DNA of 47,264 nt from Bacteroidaceae bacterium (GTDB lineage Bacteria; Bacteroidota; Bacteroidia; Bacteroidales; Bacteroidaceae): positions 1 to 47,264 of the forward strand of contig JAGAAS010000106.1 of NCBI GenBank assembly GCA_017615125.1, written 5' to 3'. Shown here piece by piece: positions 8,362 to 15,848 of this stretch. The notes below the pieces were generated by a model that saw only the letters and a program-made list of their open reading frames with translations, was not told the origin of the DNA and did no database searches. The translations under genes and the position numbers were made by a program. Position 1 is the stretch's first letter. Each line of letters begins with the position of its first letter.

Positions 8362-8874
8362 ATGACAAAGGAAATCTATCTGGCAGCAGGCTGTTTCTGG
8401 GGCGCCGAGCACTATCTGAAGCAGATACGGGGCGTCATTTTCACGCAGACAGGCTTTGCTAACGGGCACACCGAGCACCCTACATATAAAGAGGTATATA
8501 CCGACACGACGGGCTATGCCGAGACGGTTCTCGTTCGTTACGACGATGCGATTCTCCCCCTCCGCTTGCTCGTTGAACTCTATTTCCACTCCATCGACCC
8601 TACGAGCCTCAACCGACAAGGCGAAGACGAGGGCACGCGCTATCGGACAGGCATCTACTACACATCTGCCGACGATCTGCCCGTCATCCAAGCCGTCTAC
8701 GAAGTCGAAGCAGCCAAGCACGACAAGCCCCTCTGCGTGGAGCTTCTACCCCTCCGAAACTACTGGCCTGCAGAAGAATACCATCAAGACTTTCTCGACA
8801 AGAATCCTTCGGGATACTGCCATTTGCCAAAAGCCTTGTTCGACTTTGCCCGTCAAGCAAACAGCAAAGAATAA
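8362..8874 (+). CDS. msrA: peptide methionine sulfoxide reductase MsrA
   Basis: Reduces the S-epimer of methionine sulfoxide in oxidised proteins, 170 residues. The N-terminal AAGCFWGAEHYLKQ carries the catalytic Cys in GCFWG, and GVIFTQTGFANG and the FHSIDPTSLNRQGEDEGTRYRTGIYY blocks are family hallmarks, followed by FWPAEEYHQDFL-like NYWPAEEYHQDFL. No MsrB domain is fused. Start at 8362 rather than 8314, since the -7 promoter box lies at 8309-8316 and the family begins at this Met. Ends in a strong terminator. No functional link to the neighbouring sugar genes is apparent. Confidence 0.95.
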   Translation: MTKEIYLAAGCFWGAEHYLKQIRGVIFTQTGFANGHTEHPTYKEVYTDTTGYAETVLVRYDDAILPLRLLVELYFHSIDPTSLNRQGEDEGTRYRTGIYYTSADDLPVIQAVYEVEAAKHDKPLCVELLPLRNYWPAEEYHQDFLDKNPSGYCHLPKALFDFARQANSKE

Positions 8875-8902
8875 GCAACCTCGACATCAACGAACTCAAA
8901 AG

Positions 8903-8935
8903 CGGATGCGCCCTTCTGGTACGCATCCGTTTTTT
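8903..8935 (+). terminator. rho-independent terminator of msrA
   Basis: CGGATGCG (8903-8910) pairs with CGCATCCG (8922-8929) around an 11-nt loop and is followed by six T (8930-8935), 28 nt after the msrA stop. Confidence 0.9.
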
Positions 8936-8959
8936 CAATAACTTTATCTTTTCTTTCTC

Positions 8960-9079
8960 AAAAGCTTTATACCTTCACGAAGGCACACGTTCACCTTCAT
9001 GAAGGAACACGTTCACCTTCATGAAGGAACACGTTCGCCAACGTGAAGGAACACGTGTTCCTTCGTGATGTCAAAACAA
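8960..9079. repeat. 22-nt lattice repeat, copy 1 (four units)
   Basis: Four tandem 22-nt units start at 8973, 8995, 9017 and 9039, each an 11-nt CTTCATGAAGG-type word followed by an 11-nt AACACGTTCAC-type word. The left flank is AAAAGCTTTATACC and the right flank CTTCGTGATGTCAAAACAA. The last unit contributes the perfect 20-bp palindrome of 9045-9064. A second copy with the same flanks lies at 20575-20672. It sits between the convergent msrA and xylA genes and codes for nothing evident. Confidence 0.85.
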
Positions 9080-9144
9080 AGAAACTTCTTCATTTCACAC
9101 GCGAGTTGCTTGGTTTTGAGAAGGAAGCTCTCAATCATAATGGG

Positions 9145-9187
9145 ACAAAAACAAAGTTGGATTGCAGCAGTTGCCGCAATCCAACTT
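9145..9187 (-). terminator. rho-independent terminator of xylA
   Basis: A perfect 12-bp stem, AAGTTGGATTGC (9154-9165) with GCAATCCAACTT (9176-9187), lies 28 nt beyond the xylA stop. Read on the - strand it is followed by TTGTTTTTGT, a T-rich tail. Confidence 0.85.
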
Positions 9188-9214
9188 AGAAAACTCTGCA
9201 AAGAGTTGCGCTTA

Positions 9215-10528
9215 TCAGCAATACATGTTGACAATAGCTTCGTAGAGCTCTTGTTTACCGCTTGTCTGAGCGGGCTCGCCATTCTTCTTAGCATATGCTA
9301 CAAGGTCTTCGAGCGACAGCTCACCGTTCTCGAACTTCTTGCCTTCGCCTGCGTCGAAGCTAGCGTAACGCTCGGCAACCATCTTCTTGTAGGGGCTCTC
9401 CTCAAGCAGCTTGGCAGCAGCCTCAAGGGCGCGGGCCATAGCATCCATTCCGGAGATGTGAGCAATGAAGATATCCTCCAAATCGGTAGAGTTGCGGCGC
9501 GTCTTAGCATCGAAGTTGGAACCTCCGTTACCCAGGCCTCCGTTGCGGATAATCTGCATCATTGCCTGAATGAGATCGAAGTTGTCGATGGGGAACTGAT
9601 CGGTATCCCAGCCGTTCTGGTAGTCGCCTCTGTTGGCGTCGATGCTGCCAAGCATGCCGTTATCAACAGCTACAGCAAGCTCGTGCTCGAAGGTGTGCCC
9701 TGCAAGCGTAGCGTGGTTAACCTCGATGTTTACCTTGAAGTCCTTATCCAAGCCGTGAGCGCGCAGGAAGCCGATAACCGTCTCGGTATCGACGTCGTAC
9801 TGATGTTTCGTGGGCTCCATAGGCTTGGGCTCGATGAGGAACGTTCCCTTGAATCCGTGAGCACGAGCATAGTCGCGAGCCTTCGTCAGCATCGTAGCTA
9901 GATGCTCCTTCTCGCGCTTCTGATCGGTGTTGAGCAGGCTCATATAGCCTTCGCGTCCACCCCAGAATACGTAGTTCGAACCGCCGAGCTCAATGGTAGC
10001 GTCGATAGCGTTCTTCAGCTGAACGGCAGCGCGGGCAACCACGTTGAAGTCAGGATTGGTAGCAGCGCCGTTCATATAGCGCTTGTGCCCGAAGACGTTT
10101 GCCGTACCCCAAAGGAGCTTGATGCCCGTCTCGGCCTGCTTCTTCTTCAGGTAGGCAACGATTTCCTTCATGCGCTTCTCATACGTCTCGATGTCGTCGC
10201 AGTCCTGGACGAGGTCGATGTCGTGGAAGCAGTAGTATTCGATGCCCAGCTTCTGCATAATCTCAAAGCCTGCGTCGGCCTTGTTCTTGGCAGCCTGCAG
10301 CACGTCAGAATCGCCGTTCCAGGGGAAAGACTTCGTGCCGCCTCCGAACTGATCGCCGCCTTCTGCGCCAAGCGTGTGCCACCAGGCCATTGCGAAGCGG
10401 AGCCAGTCCTTCATCTTCTTGCCCAAAATCACTTTCTCGGCATCGTAGTAACGATATGCCAGAGGATTCTTACTTGCTGTTCCTTCGAACTTGATTTTTC
10501 CTATTCCAGGAAAATACTCTTTTGCCAT
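9215..10528 (-). CDS. xylA: xylose isomerase
   Basis: Converts D-xylose to D-xylulose, metal dependent, cytoplasmic, 437 residues (class II length). FHDIDLV places the catalytic pair at His102 and Asp105. [32 protein letters not shown] and [19 protein letters not shown] supply the metal-binding Glu, His and Asp residues. Start [16 protein letters not shown] matches the family. It lies downstream of xylB on the same strand, separated by 127 nt that hold 21-nt repeat locus B, so co-transcription is likely but the repeat sits in the message between them. Ends at its own terminator. Confidence 0.97.
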   Translation of the reverse strand: MAKEYFPGIGKIKFEGTASKNPLAYRYYDAEKVILGKKMKDWLRFAMAWWHTLGAEGGDQFGGGTKSFPWNGDSDVLQAAKNKADAGFEIMQKLGIEYYCFHDIDLVQDCDDIETYEKRMKEIVAYLKKKQAETGIKLLWGTANVFGHKRYMNGAATNPDFNVVARAAVQLKNAIDATIELGGSNYVFWGGREGYMSLLNTDQKREKEHLATMLTKARDYARAHGFKGTFLIEPKPMEPTKHQYDVDTETVIGFLRAHGLDKDFKVNIEVNHATLAGHTFEHELAVAVDNGMLGSIDANRGDYQNGWDTDQFPIDNFDLIQAMMQIIRNGGLGNGGSNFDAKTRRNSTDLEDIFIAHISGMDAMARALEAAAKLLEESPYKKMVAERYASFDAGEGKKFENGELSLEDLVAYAKKNGEPAQTSGKQELYEAIVNMYC

Positions 10529-10595
10529 AGTTTTCAGATTTTAAAAATTGAAATGATTTATACTTGTTTCCTTATTCTTTATCTATGAAAAATTT

Positions 10596-10658
10596 TGGAG
10601 AAGGAATCTCGCCGTATTCTTTCTACATCTCGCGAGATTCTTTCTTCATAATTTTTTA
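10596..10658. repeat. 21-nt lattice repeat, locus B
   Basis: Cores TGGAGAAGGAA (10596), TTCTTTCTACA (10617) and TTCTTTCTTCA (10638) are spaced exactly 21 nt apart, with spacers TCTCGCCGTA, TCTCGCGAGA and TAATTTTTTA. The first core is inverted relative to the other two. The last spacer contains the xylB stop codon (10656-10658). Confidence 0.85.
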
Positions 10659-12140
10659 TTCTTTGGGAAGGTAGGATTTCCAGCGCTCGTAAGCTTCGCG
10701 GTATTCCTCCACATGGGCAACGTCGGGCTCGACATAGGCGATTCGCTCAAGCGTAGCGAAGGCTTCGTTGTGATCCTTGTAGATTCCTGCACCCATACCT
10801 GCGCCTTTCGCGGAGCCCACAGAGCCGTCGGTGTCGAAAAGCTCGATTGAAGCACCCGTGATGCTTGCTAGCGTGTTGCGGAAGGCAGGATTCAGGAACA
10901 TGTTGGCGTGTCCCGCATGAATCTTATTAATAGGAATACCCATCTCGCCCATAATATCCATTCCGTACTTGAACGAGAAGACGATACCCTCCTGTGCCGC
11001 ACGCAACAGATGGGCTCTGTTGTGCACGTTAAAGTTCAGTCCATGTATGCTGCAGCCTACCTCTTGATTGCGGAGCACTCGCTCGGCGCCGTTGCCGAAT
11101 GGAAGGATGCTGATGCCGTAGCTTCCGATGGGAACGGTGTCGGCAATCTCGTTCATCTGCGCATACGAAACGCCCTCGGGGGCAACGTTGCGGCGCATCC
11201 AGGAATTGAGGATTCCCGTACCGTTGATGCAAAGGAGCACGCCCAGACGAGTCTGCTCGGCAGTATGATTCACATGTGCGAAGGTGTTTACTCGGCTCAG
11301 CGGATCGTATCCCACCTTGCCCAGCACGCCATATACGACGCCCGAGGTGCCAGCCGTAGCGGCAATCTCGCCTGGGTTGAACACGTTGAGCGAAAGCGCA
11401 TTGTTGGGCTGGTCTCCTCCGCGATAGGTAACGGGAATACCTGCCGCGAGGCCCAGTTCCTCAGCAACGGAGGCTGTTGTCCTGCCCTGCTCGGAGAAGG
11501 TAGGAACGATGGGCGGGATGATCGAAGAATCAAAGCCGTAATAGTCCATCAGGAAGTCGGCAACCTTGTTGTTGCGGAAGTCCCAGAACATTCCCTCGGA
11601 GAGTCCCGAAACCGTCGTGCAGGCTTCTCCTGTCAGGCGCATAGCGATGTAGTCGCCCGGAAGCATAATCTTGTCGATACGGGCAAAGATGTCGGGCTCG
11701 TTCTCCTTTACCCAAGCGAGCTTGGAGGCTGTGAAGTTGCCGGGAGAATTGAGCAGATGTCCGAGACAGCGTTCCTCGCCCAGCGCCTCGAAAGCCTTGT
11801 TGCCGTAGGGCACAGCGCGCGAGTCGCACCAGATGATAGCAGGGCGCAGGACACGTTTATCCTTGTCCACGCACACTAGTCCGTGCATCTGATAGCTGAT
11901 ACCTATCGCTGCCACTTCGTCGCCCTTCACGCCGGCTGATGTCATTACCTCGCGGGTGACTTCCTTCAGGTAGCTCCACCAGTCCTCAGGGTTCTGCTCT
12001 GCCCATCCTGGGCGCACGGCGCGGATAGGAGCCTCGCTCTTGGGGTAGAAAGCATTTGCCACACTCTTACCTGTCTCCACGCTCACCAGACTTGCCTTTA
12101 CCGACGAGCTGCCAATGTCGTAACCTATCAGATATTTCAT
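10656..12140 (-). CDS. xylB: xylulokinase
   Basis: FGGY-family kinase phosphorylating D-xylulose to xylulose 5-phosphate, 494 residues, typical for XylB. YLIGYDIGSSSVKASLV is the ATP phosphate loop. AAIGISYQMHGLVCVDKD and PAIIWCDSRA form the sugar-site block, and ATAGTSGVVYG and the C-terminal NKIHAGHANMFLNPAFRNTLA and GSVGSAKGAGMGAG blocks complete the fold. It is upstream of xylA on the same strand and has a consensus -7 box 38 nt upstream. Assignment as xylulokinase rests on the MHG/WCDSRA motifs and the xylA neighbour. The protein is clearly distinct from the araA-linked kinase at 1.9 kb. Confidence 0.96.
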   Translation of the reverse strand: MKYLIGYDIGSSSVKASLVSVETGKSVANAFYPKSEAPIRAVRPGWAEQNPEDWWSYLKEVTREVMTSAGVKGDEVAAIGISYQMHGLVCVDKDKRVLRPAIIWCDSRAVPYGNKAFEALGEERCLGHLLNSPGNFTASKLAWVKENEPDIFARIDKIMLPGDYIAMRLTGEACTTVSGLSEGMFWDFRNNKVADFLMDYYGFDSSIIPPIVPTFSEQGRTTASVAEELGLAAGIPVTYRGGDQPNNALSLNVFNPGEIAATAGTSGVVYGVLGKVGYDPLSRVNTFAHVNHTAEQTRLGVLLCINGTGILNSWMRRNVAPEGVSYAQMNEIADTVPIGSYGISILPFGNGAERVLRNQEVGCSIHGLNFNVHNRAHLLRAAQEGIVFSFKYGMDIMGEMGIPINKIHAGHANMFLNPAFRNTLASITGASIELFDTDGSVGSAKGAGMGAGIYKDHNEAFATLERIAYVEPDVAHVEEYREAYERWKSYLPKE

Positions 12141-12177
12141 TTTCGCTATTTTTGTTTATCGTTTTATTTTGTTCCCG

Positions 12178-12185
12178 CAAAGGTA
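12178..12185 (-). promoter_or_regulatory. Bacteroidetes-type promoter of xylB-xylA
   Basis: On the - strand this reads TACCTTTG, a full match to the TAnnTTTG -7 element, 38 nt before the xylB start, placing the transcript start near 12170. Confidence 0.7.
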
Positions 12186-12328
12186 CAAATTATTTTCTAA
12201 CGAGCCAAGATTTTTCTTTGTCAAGAATGAAATAAGTATAAAGAAGATTCTTTTTTCACTTATAAAGCCTCATTTTCCGATGTTGCAAGAGGTGTATTCA
12301 TTGAAGATACCGCACCGCTGACTTCGTC

Positions 12329-14881
12329 TCAGCGAGCCATCTTCAACGAAGCCTTTGCCGACTGCAAGCCTTCGGACGTAGCCGTCAACGTTGCCTTTCC
12401 CGTGTTTCCGTCGTTTTGCAGGACGACAAGACATTTTCCGTGAAAAGCTTTGCGGAACGGTTCCTTGAAACTCTCAAGCGAAGTCTGGCATCCGTTATCC
12501 ACGCCAGTAATAAAAGCTGGGCCATTGACGCTGAAATTCACCAGGTTGTCGGCATAAGGACACAGGTTTCCTTCCTTATCTATTATTTCTACCGTAACAA
12601 ACGACAAGTCACGTCCATCAGCCGTAAGGCGTTTTCTGTCAGGCGTCAGACGCACAGCATAGGGCTCCCCTGCCGTTCGGATAGTCTGCGACAACACTTC
12701 AGCTCCCGCCCTGCGCGTAACTACACGCAACTCTCCCGGCTCGAACTTCACACGCCACGCTACATGATAGTCGCCTTCCTTTTCGACAACGCCCTGCGAC
12801 TTTCCGTTAATGAACAATTCGGCTTCGTCAGCATTGTTGAAGTAGGCCCAGACATCTACCGTCTCGCCCTCCTTCCAGTTCCAATGCGGGAAAACGTGGA
12901 GCATAGGTTTGTCTGTCCATACGCTCTGATAGAGGTAATAAGCATCCTTCGGGAAGCCTGCCAAGTCAACGATGCCGAAATAGCTGCTTCGCGCAGGCCA
13001 ACCATAAGGAGTCGGTTCTCCTATATAATCGAAGCCAGACCAAATGAACTGCCCGGAAATATAAGGAAGCTCATCGTAATAATGAAGGTTCTGCTCGTGT
13101 GTACAGCTCCAGGGAGCATGACAGTTGTCGTAGGCGCTGCACATATAAGTGCTGTCGTAGAAAGGTCTGTCCCAGCGCGAAGGCCAGACAAAGACGCTGT
13201 CGCTGGGCATACGGTAATAGCCGCGCGTATGAAGCGAGGAGACGCTTTCGCTAATGATGAATGGCTGGTTCGGGAACCATTCGGGTACTTTCGGGAAACT
13301 ATACTCGTGGTAGTTAAACCCGATGATGTCCACGCCTCCTTCGCAGAACAGGTTGTTCCGAGGATCGGCAGCGTTGCATCCTGCCGTGATGGGGCGCGAG
13401 GTATCCAATGAACGGATGATCTGACAAAGATGACGCGTGAGGAACTGATTGACGTTGAATGAAGAATCCGCAGCGTTGCCTAAGTCGTGCCCCGCATTCA
13501 GAATCATATTCGCCTGCTCCAGCGACAAGGTGTCGGCGCTGGCATCGTTCCATTGCTCCAGCACTTCGTTGCCGATGCTCCACATTACAATAGAAGGGTG
13601 ATTCCTATCCCTACGAACCAAATCGCTTAAGTCATGCTCGTGCCACTCGTCAAAGAAGCGGGCATAGTCTCGCTGCGTCTTCCGCCTACGCCACATATCA
13701 AACGACTCGTCCATAACGAGGAAACCCATCTCATCGCAAAGTTCCAAAAGCTCTTCCGAAGGCGGATTGTGGCTGCATCTGATGGCGTTGACGCCACATC
13801 CGCGCATAATCTCCAGTTGACGCTGAACGGCACGACGGTTGACTGCCGCACCCAGACATCCTAAGTCGTGATGGAGGCAAACTCCGTTGAGCTTCATCGG
13901 CTGCGCATTCAGAGAGAAGCCTTCGTCGGGATTAAACGCAAACTCACGCACGCCAAAGCGGAAAGACCAATCGTCAATCAACGTTTTCCCTTCTTTCAGC
14001 TCCACTTTCATCGTATATAGATACGGATTGCTCACGCTCCAGCGCACAGGATGCTGAATCTCGAAAGCTTGTCCGTTCTCCGTGAGGGCTTGTGGTGCGA
14101 CGTCGATTTCTTCAGCCTTGCTGAAACGAACTGCGCCCTTTGCATCGGTAACAGTAACAACCTGCATGAGACGACGGGCTGCATCCGTATTGTTTCGAAC
14201 AGCCACAACGATGCTGTCGTAATCCCCATAGACGAAAGGTCTTTCCTCCCCTCTCGCGCGACAAGCCAGCCGCGTGTCCCAAGGCTCGATGTGAACGGGA
14301 TCGACAACAGTAACGTACACGCTTCGGTAGATGCCGCAGCCCGAATACCAGCGGCTGTTGGGCTGGTCACTATTATCCACACGTACAGCAAGCACGTTGT
14401 CGCCCTCCCAGTCGATCCAGGGCGTCATGTCGTATTCGAAGGAGATATACCCATACGGGCGTGTGCCGAGAAGGTGCCCGTTGAGGTAGACGCTTGAGTT
14501 CATGTACACACCGCCAAACTTCACCAACAGTTGCTTTTGTCGCACGTCGGGATTTTCCGTAATGTCGCTTACGCGGAAGTGCTTGCGGTACCAGCCGATG
14601 CCTCCCGGCAGAGCGCCGCCTCCCGTCCCCGAGGGATTGTCCTTGCTGAACGAGCCTTCGATAGCCCAGTCGTGTGGGAGATTCAGGCTGCGCCAATTGC
14701 TGTCGTCGAAGTCTGCCTCAGCCATAGATGGAACGTCGTTATTGAGCACGAAGAGCCAGCCTTGGTCAATGTTCTCAACGAGACGTACTTGAGAGGAGGT
14801 TCCCTTGCCCGAGCAAGCTGTTATCAGCAACAGGAAGACGACAGGCAGAAGGAAGGAAACTATGGTGTTGCGAAGATTCAT
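12329..14881 (-). CDS. GH2 beta-galactosidase-type lipoprotein
   Basis: Glycoside hydrolase family 2, 850 residues, probably a beta-galactosidase. The N-terminus has a lipoprotein signal peptide with lipobox LLITAC (Cys about 23), so it is membrane anchored in the periplasm or at the surface. Domain order: jelly-roll sugar-binding domain (LNLPHDWAIEGSF, GGIGWYRKHF), immunoglobulin-like domain, then a TIM barrel (LNGVCLHHDLGCLGAAVN, NAIRCSHNPPSEELLELCDEMGFLVMDE). MWSIGNEV gives acid/base Glu439 and FIISESVS gives nucleophile Glu545. C-terminal beta domains follow (GETVDVWAYFNNADEAELFINGKSQG). Located after the response regulator on the same strand (81-nt gap). Exact substrate among beta-galactosides is unknown. 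Confidence 0.93.
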   Translation of the reverse strand: MNLRNTIVSFLLPVVFLLLITACSGKGTSSQVRLVENIDQGWLFVLNNDVPSMAEADFDDSNWRSLNLPHDWAIEGSFSKDNPSGTGGGALPGGIGWYRKHFRVSDITENPDVRQKQLLVKFGGVYMNSSVYLNGHLLGTRPYGYISFEYDMTPWIDWEGDNVLAVRVDNSDQPNSRWYSGCGIYRSVYVTVVDPVHIEPWDTRLACRARGEERPFVYGDYDSIVVAVRNNTDAARRLMQVVTVTDAKGAVRFSKAEEIDVAPQALTENGQAFEIQHPVRWSVSNPYLYTMKVELKEGKTLIDDWSFRFGVREFAFNPDEGFSLNAQPMKLNGVCLHHDLGCLGAAVNRRAVQRQLEIMRGCGVNAIRCSHNPPSEELLELCDEMGFLVMDESFDMWRRRKTQRDYARFFDEWHEHDLSDLVRRDRNHPSIVMWSIGNEVLEQWNDASADTLSLEQANMILNAGHDLGNAADSSFNVNQFLTRHLCQIIRSLDTSRPITAGCNAADPRNNLFCEGGVDIIGFNYHEYSFPKVPEWFPNQPFIISESVSSLHTRGYYRMPSDSVFVWPSRWDRPFYDSTYMCSAYDNCHAPWSCTHEQNLHYYDELPYISGQFIWSGFDYIGEPTPYGWPARSSYFGIVDLAGFPKDAYYLYQSVWTDKPMLHVFPHWNWKEGETVDVWAYFNNADEAELFINGKSQGVVEKEGDYHVAWRVKFEPGELRVVTRRAGAEVLSQTIRTAGEPYAVRLTPDRKRLTADGRDLSFVTVEIIDKEGNLCPYADNLVNFSVNGPAFITGVDNGCQTSLESFKEPFRKAFHGKCLVVLQNDGNTGKATLTATSEGLQSAKASLKMAR

Positions 14882-14962
14882 ATCTGGTTGGTTTTTATCG
14901 GTTTAAGATTTGTTATCGGATAATCCTGGAAAGACAAAGAAACAATGCTTTTGCGGAAAGCA

Positions 14963-15679
14963 TCAGTCGTCGGGGATAAGGTTTTCGGGATCGATGATGT
15001 GGAGCTCGATGGCGCGCACAACTAACCGTACCGAGTTGACCGTTCTTCCGTCGTTGTCGGGAAAGAGGCGTGCAATAAGGTCTGCCTGCCGTTTCTCGAG
15101 CGACTTCGTGCTGAACGGCATCGTGCGCAGCGTTGAAATCTGGTCCTTCGTATATCCCAGCGCGAGATGCCTGAGGTAGCGCTCGTCGTACTCGTCGATG
15201 TCGTACTCAATGATGGCTTTCCGACGCATTGTCTCGGCGTTGACGGCTTGGCGGAAACGTTCGACAATCTTTTCAAGGATGGGCTGGTTGAAAACCCACT
15301 GCTTCCCCTCCATCACGCGCCGCACCTCGTCGCGAGTGAGCAGCTCGCCCGTCTTCAGCACGATGCCGTTGGCGCCAGCATCCAGCACGTCAACCCAAAG
15401 TTTCTCGTTCAGCACTTCGCCTGTGAAGATGAGGACCTTAACGGAGGAGAACTCCTTGCGAAGACGGCGACAGATTTCGACGCCTATCGTGGTAGAGCCC
15501 CCAAGCCCCAAGTCGAGCAACACCATATCGGGCACCTCCTTCTCCATCAAGGGCCAGAACTCGGCTTCCGACATAGCCGTACCAATAACTTCGGCTTCGG
15601 GAATCTCCGTGCGGAAAATCTCCACCGTTCCCTTCATCTCAAGCTTGACATCCTCTACGATAATAACTTTCCAAGACAT
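14963..15679 (-). CDS. response regulator, receiver plus LuxR-like C-terminus
   Basis: 238-residue response regulator. The receiver domain spans about residues 1-120: acidic pocket Glu9-Asp10, phospho-acceptor Asp56 in VLLDLGLGG, Thr86 in LIFTGE and Lys109 in IVLKT, all as expected for a phosphorylatable receiver. The C-terminal part (YLRHLALGYTKDQISTL then FSTKSLEKRQADLIARLF) has the spacing of a LuxR/NarL helix-turn-helix but is divergent. It lies 169 nt after the tandem sensor kinase on the same strand, so the two are a likely phosphorelay pair. The next gene downstream is the GH2 lipoprotein, a possible but unproven target. The promoter region between kinase and regulator contains two 21-nt repeat arrays. 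Confidence 0.88.
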   Translation of the reverse strand: MSWKVIIVEDVKLEMKGTVEIFRTEIPEAEVIGTAMSEAEFWPLMEKEVPDMVLLDLGLGGSTTIGVEICRRLRKEFSSVKVLIFTGEVLNEKLWVDVLDAGANGIVLKTGELLTRDEVRRVMEGKQWVFNQPILEKIVERFRQAVNAETMRRKAIIEYDIDEYDERYLRHLALGYTKDQISTLRTMPFSTKSLEKRQADLIARLFPDNDGRTVNSVRLVVRAIELHIIDPENLIPDD

Positions 15680-15687
15680 ATATTTTT

Positions 15688-15740
15688 TCTTTCTACAAAA
15701 TTATTTTTTCTTTCTTCATCTCGCGAGATTCTTTGAGCAT
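15688..15740. repeat. 21-nt lattice repeat, locus C
   Basis: Cores TTCTTTCTACA (15688), TTCTTTCTTCA (15709) and the diverged TTCTTTGAGCA (15730) are exactly 21 nt apart, with spacers AAATTATTTT and TCTCGCGAGA. It begins 9 nt upstream of the response-regulator start codon and so falls in its 5' untranslated region if transcribed from the kinase side. Confidence 0.8.
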
Positions 15741-15812
15741 ATTTATCTATGCTCTTCCTCTGTCGCGACTCGGGATAACTAAAGCAAGCTTCGTTCTCCT
15801 CTTGCTGCTCCA

Positions 15813-15844
15813 TCGGTTCTTCATACGGCGAGATTCCTTCTCCA
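15813..15844. repeat. 21-nt lattice repeat, locus D (partial)
   Basis: A degenerate core TCGGTTCTTCA (15813), spacer TACGGCGAGA and core TTCCTTCTCCA (15834) keep the 21-nt register. It abuts the stop codon of the sensor kinase (15849). The 72 nt between loci C and D may be decayed units. Confidence 0.7.
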
Positions 15845-15848
15845 TATT

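Noticed and set aside
8960-9079. Origin of replication iteron cluster
   Set aside because: Unit spacing of 22 nt fits iterons, but there is no replication initiator gene, dnaA-box pattern or AT-rich unwinding region here, and a second copy lies at an unrelated promoter region.
9065-10588. Two consecutive + strand frames (278 and 228 codons) opposite xylA
   Set aside because: Shadows of xylose isomerase, which has all its catalytic residues on the other strand.
12416-13411. 331-codon + strand frame opposite the GH2 gene
   Set aside because: Antisense shadow of the beta-galactosidase C-terminal half; no motif.
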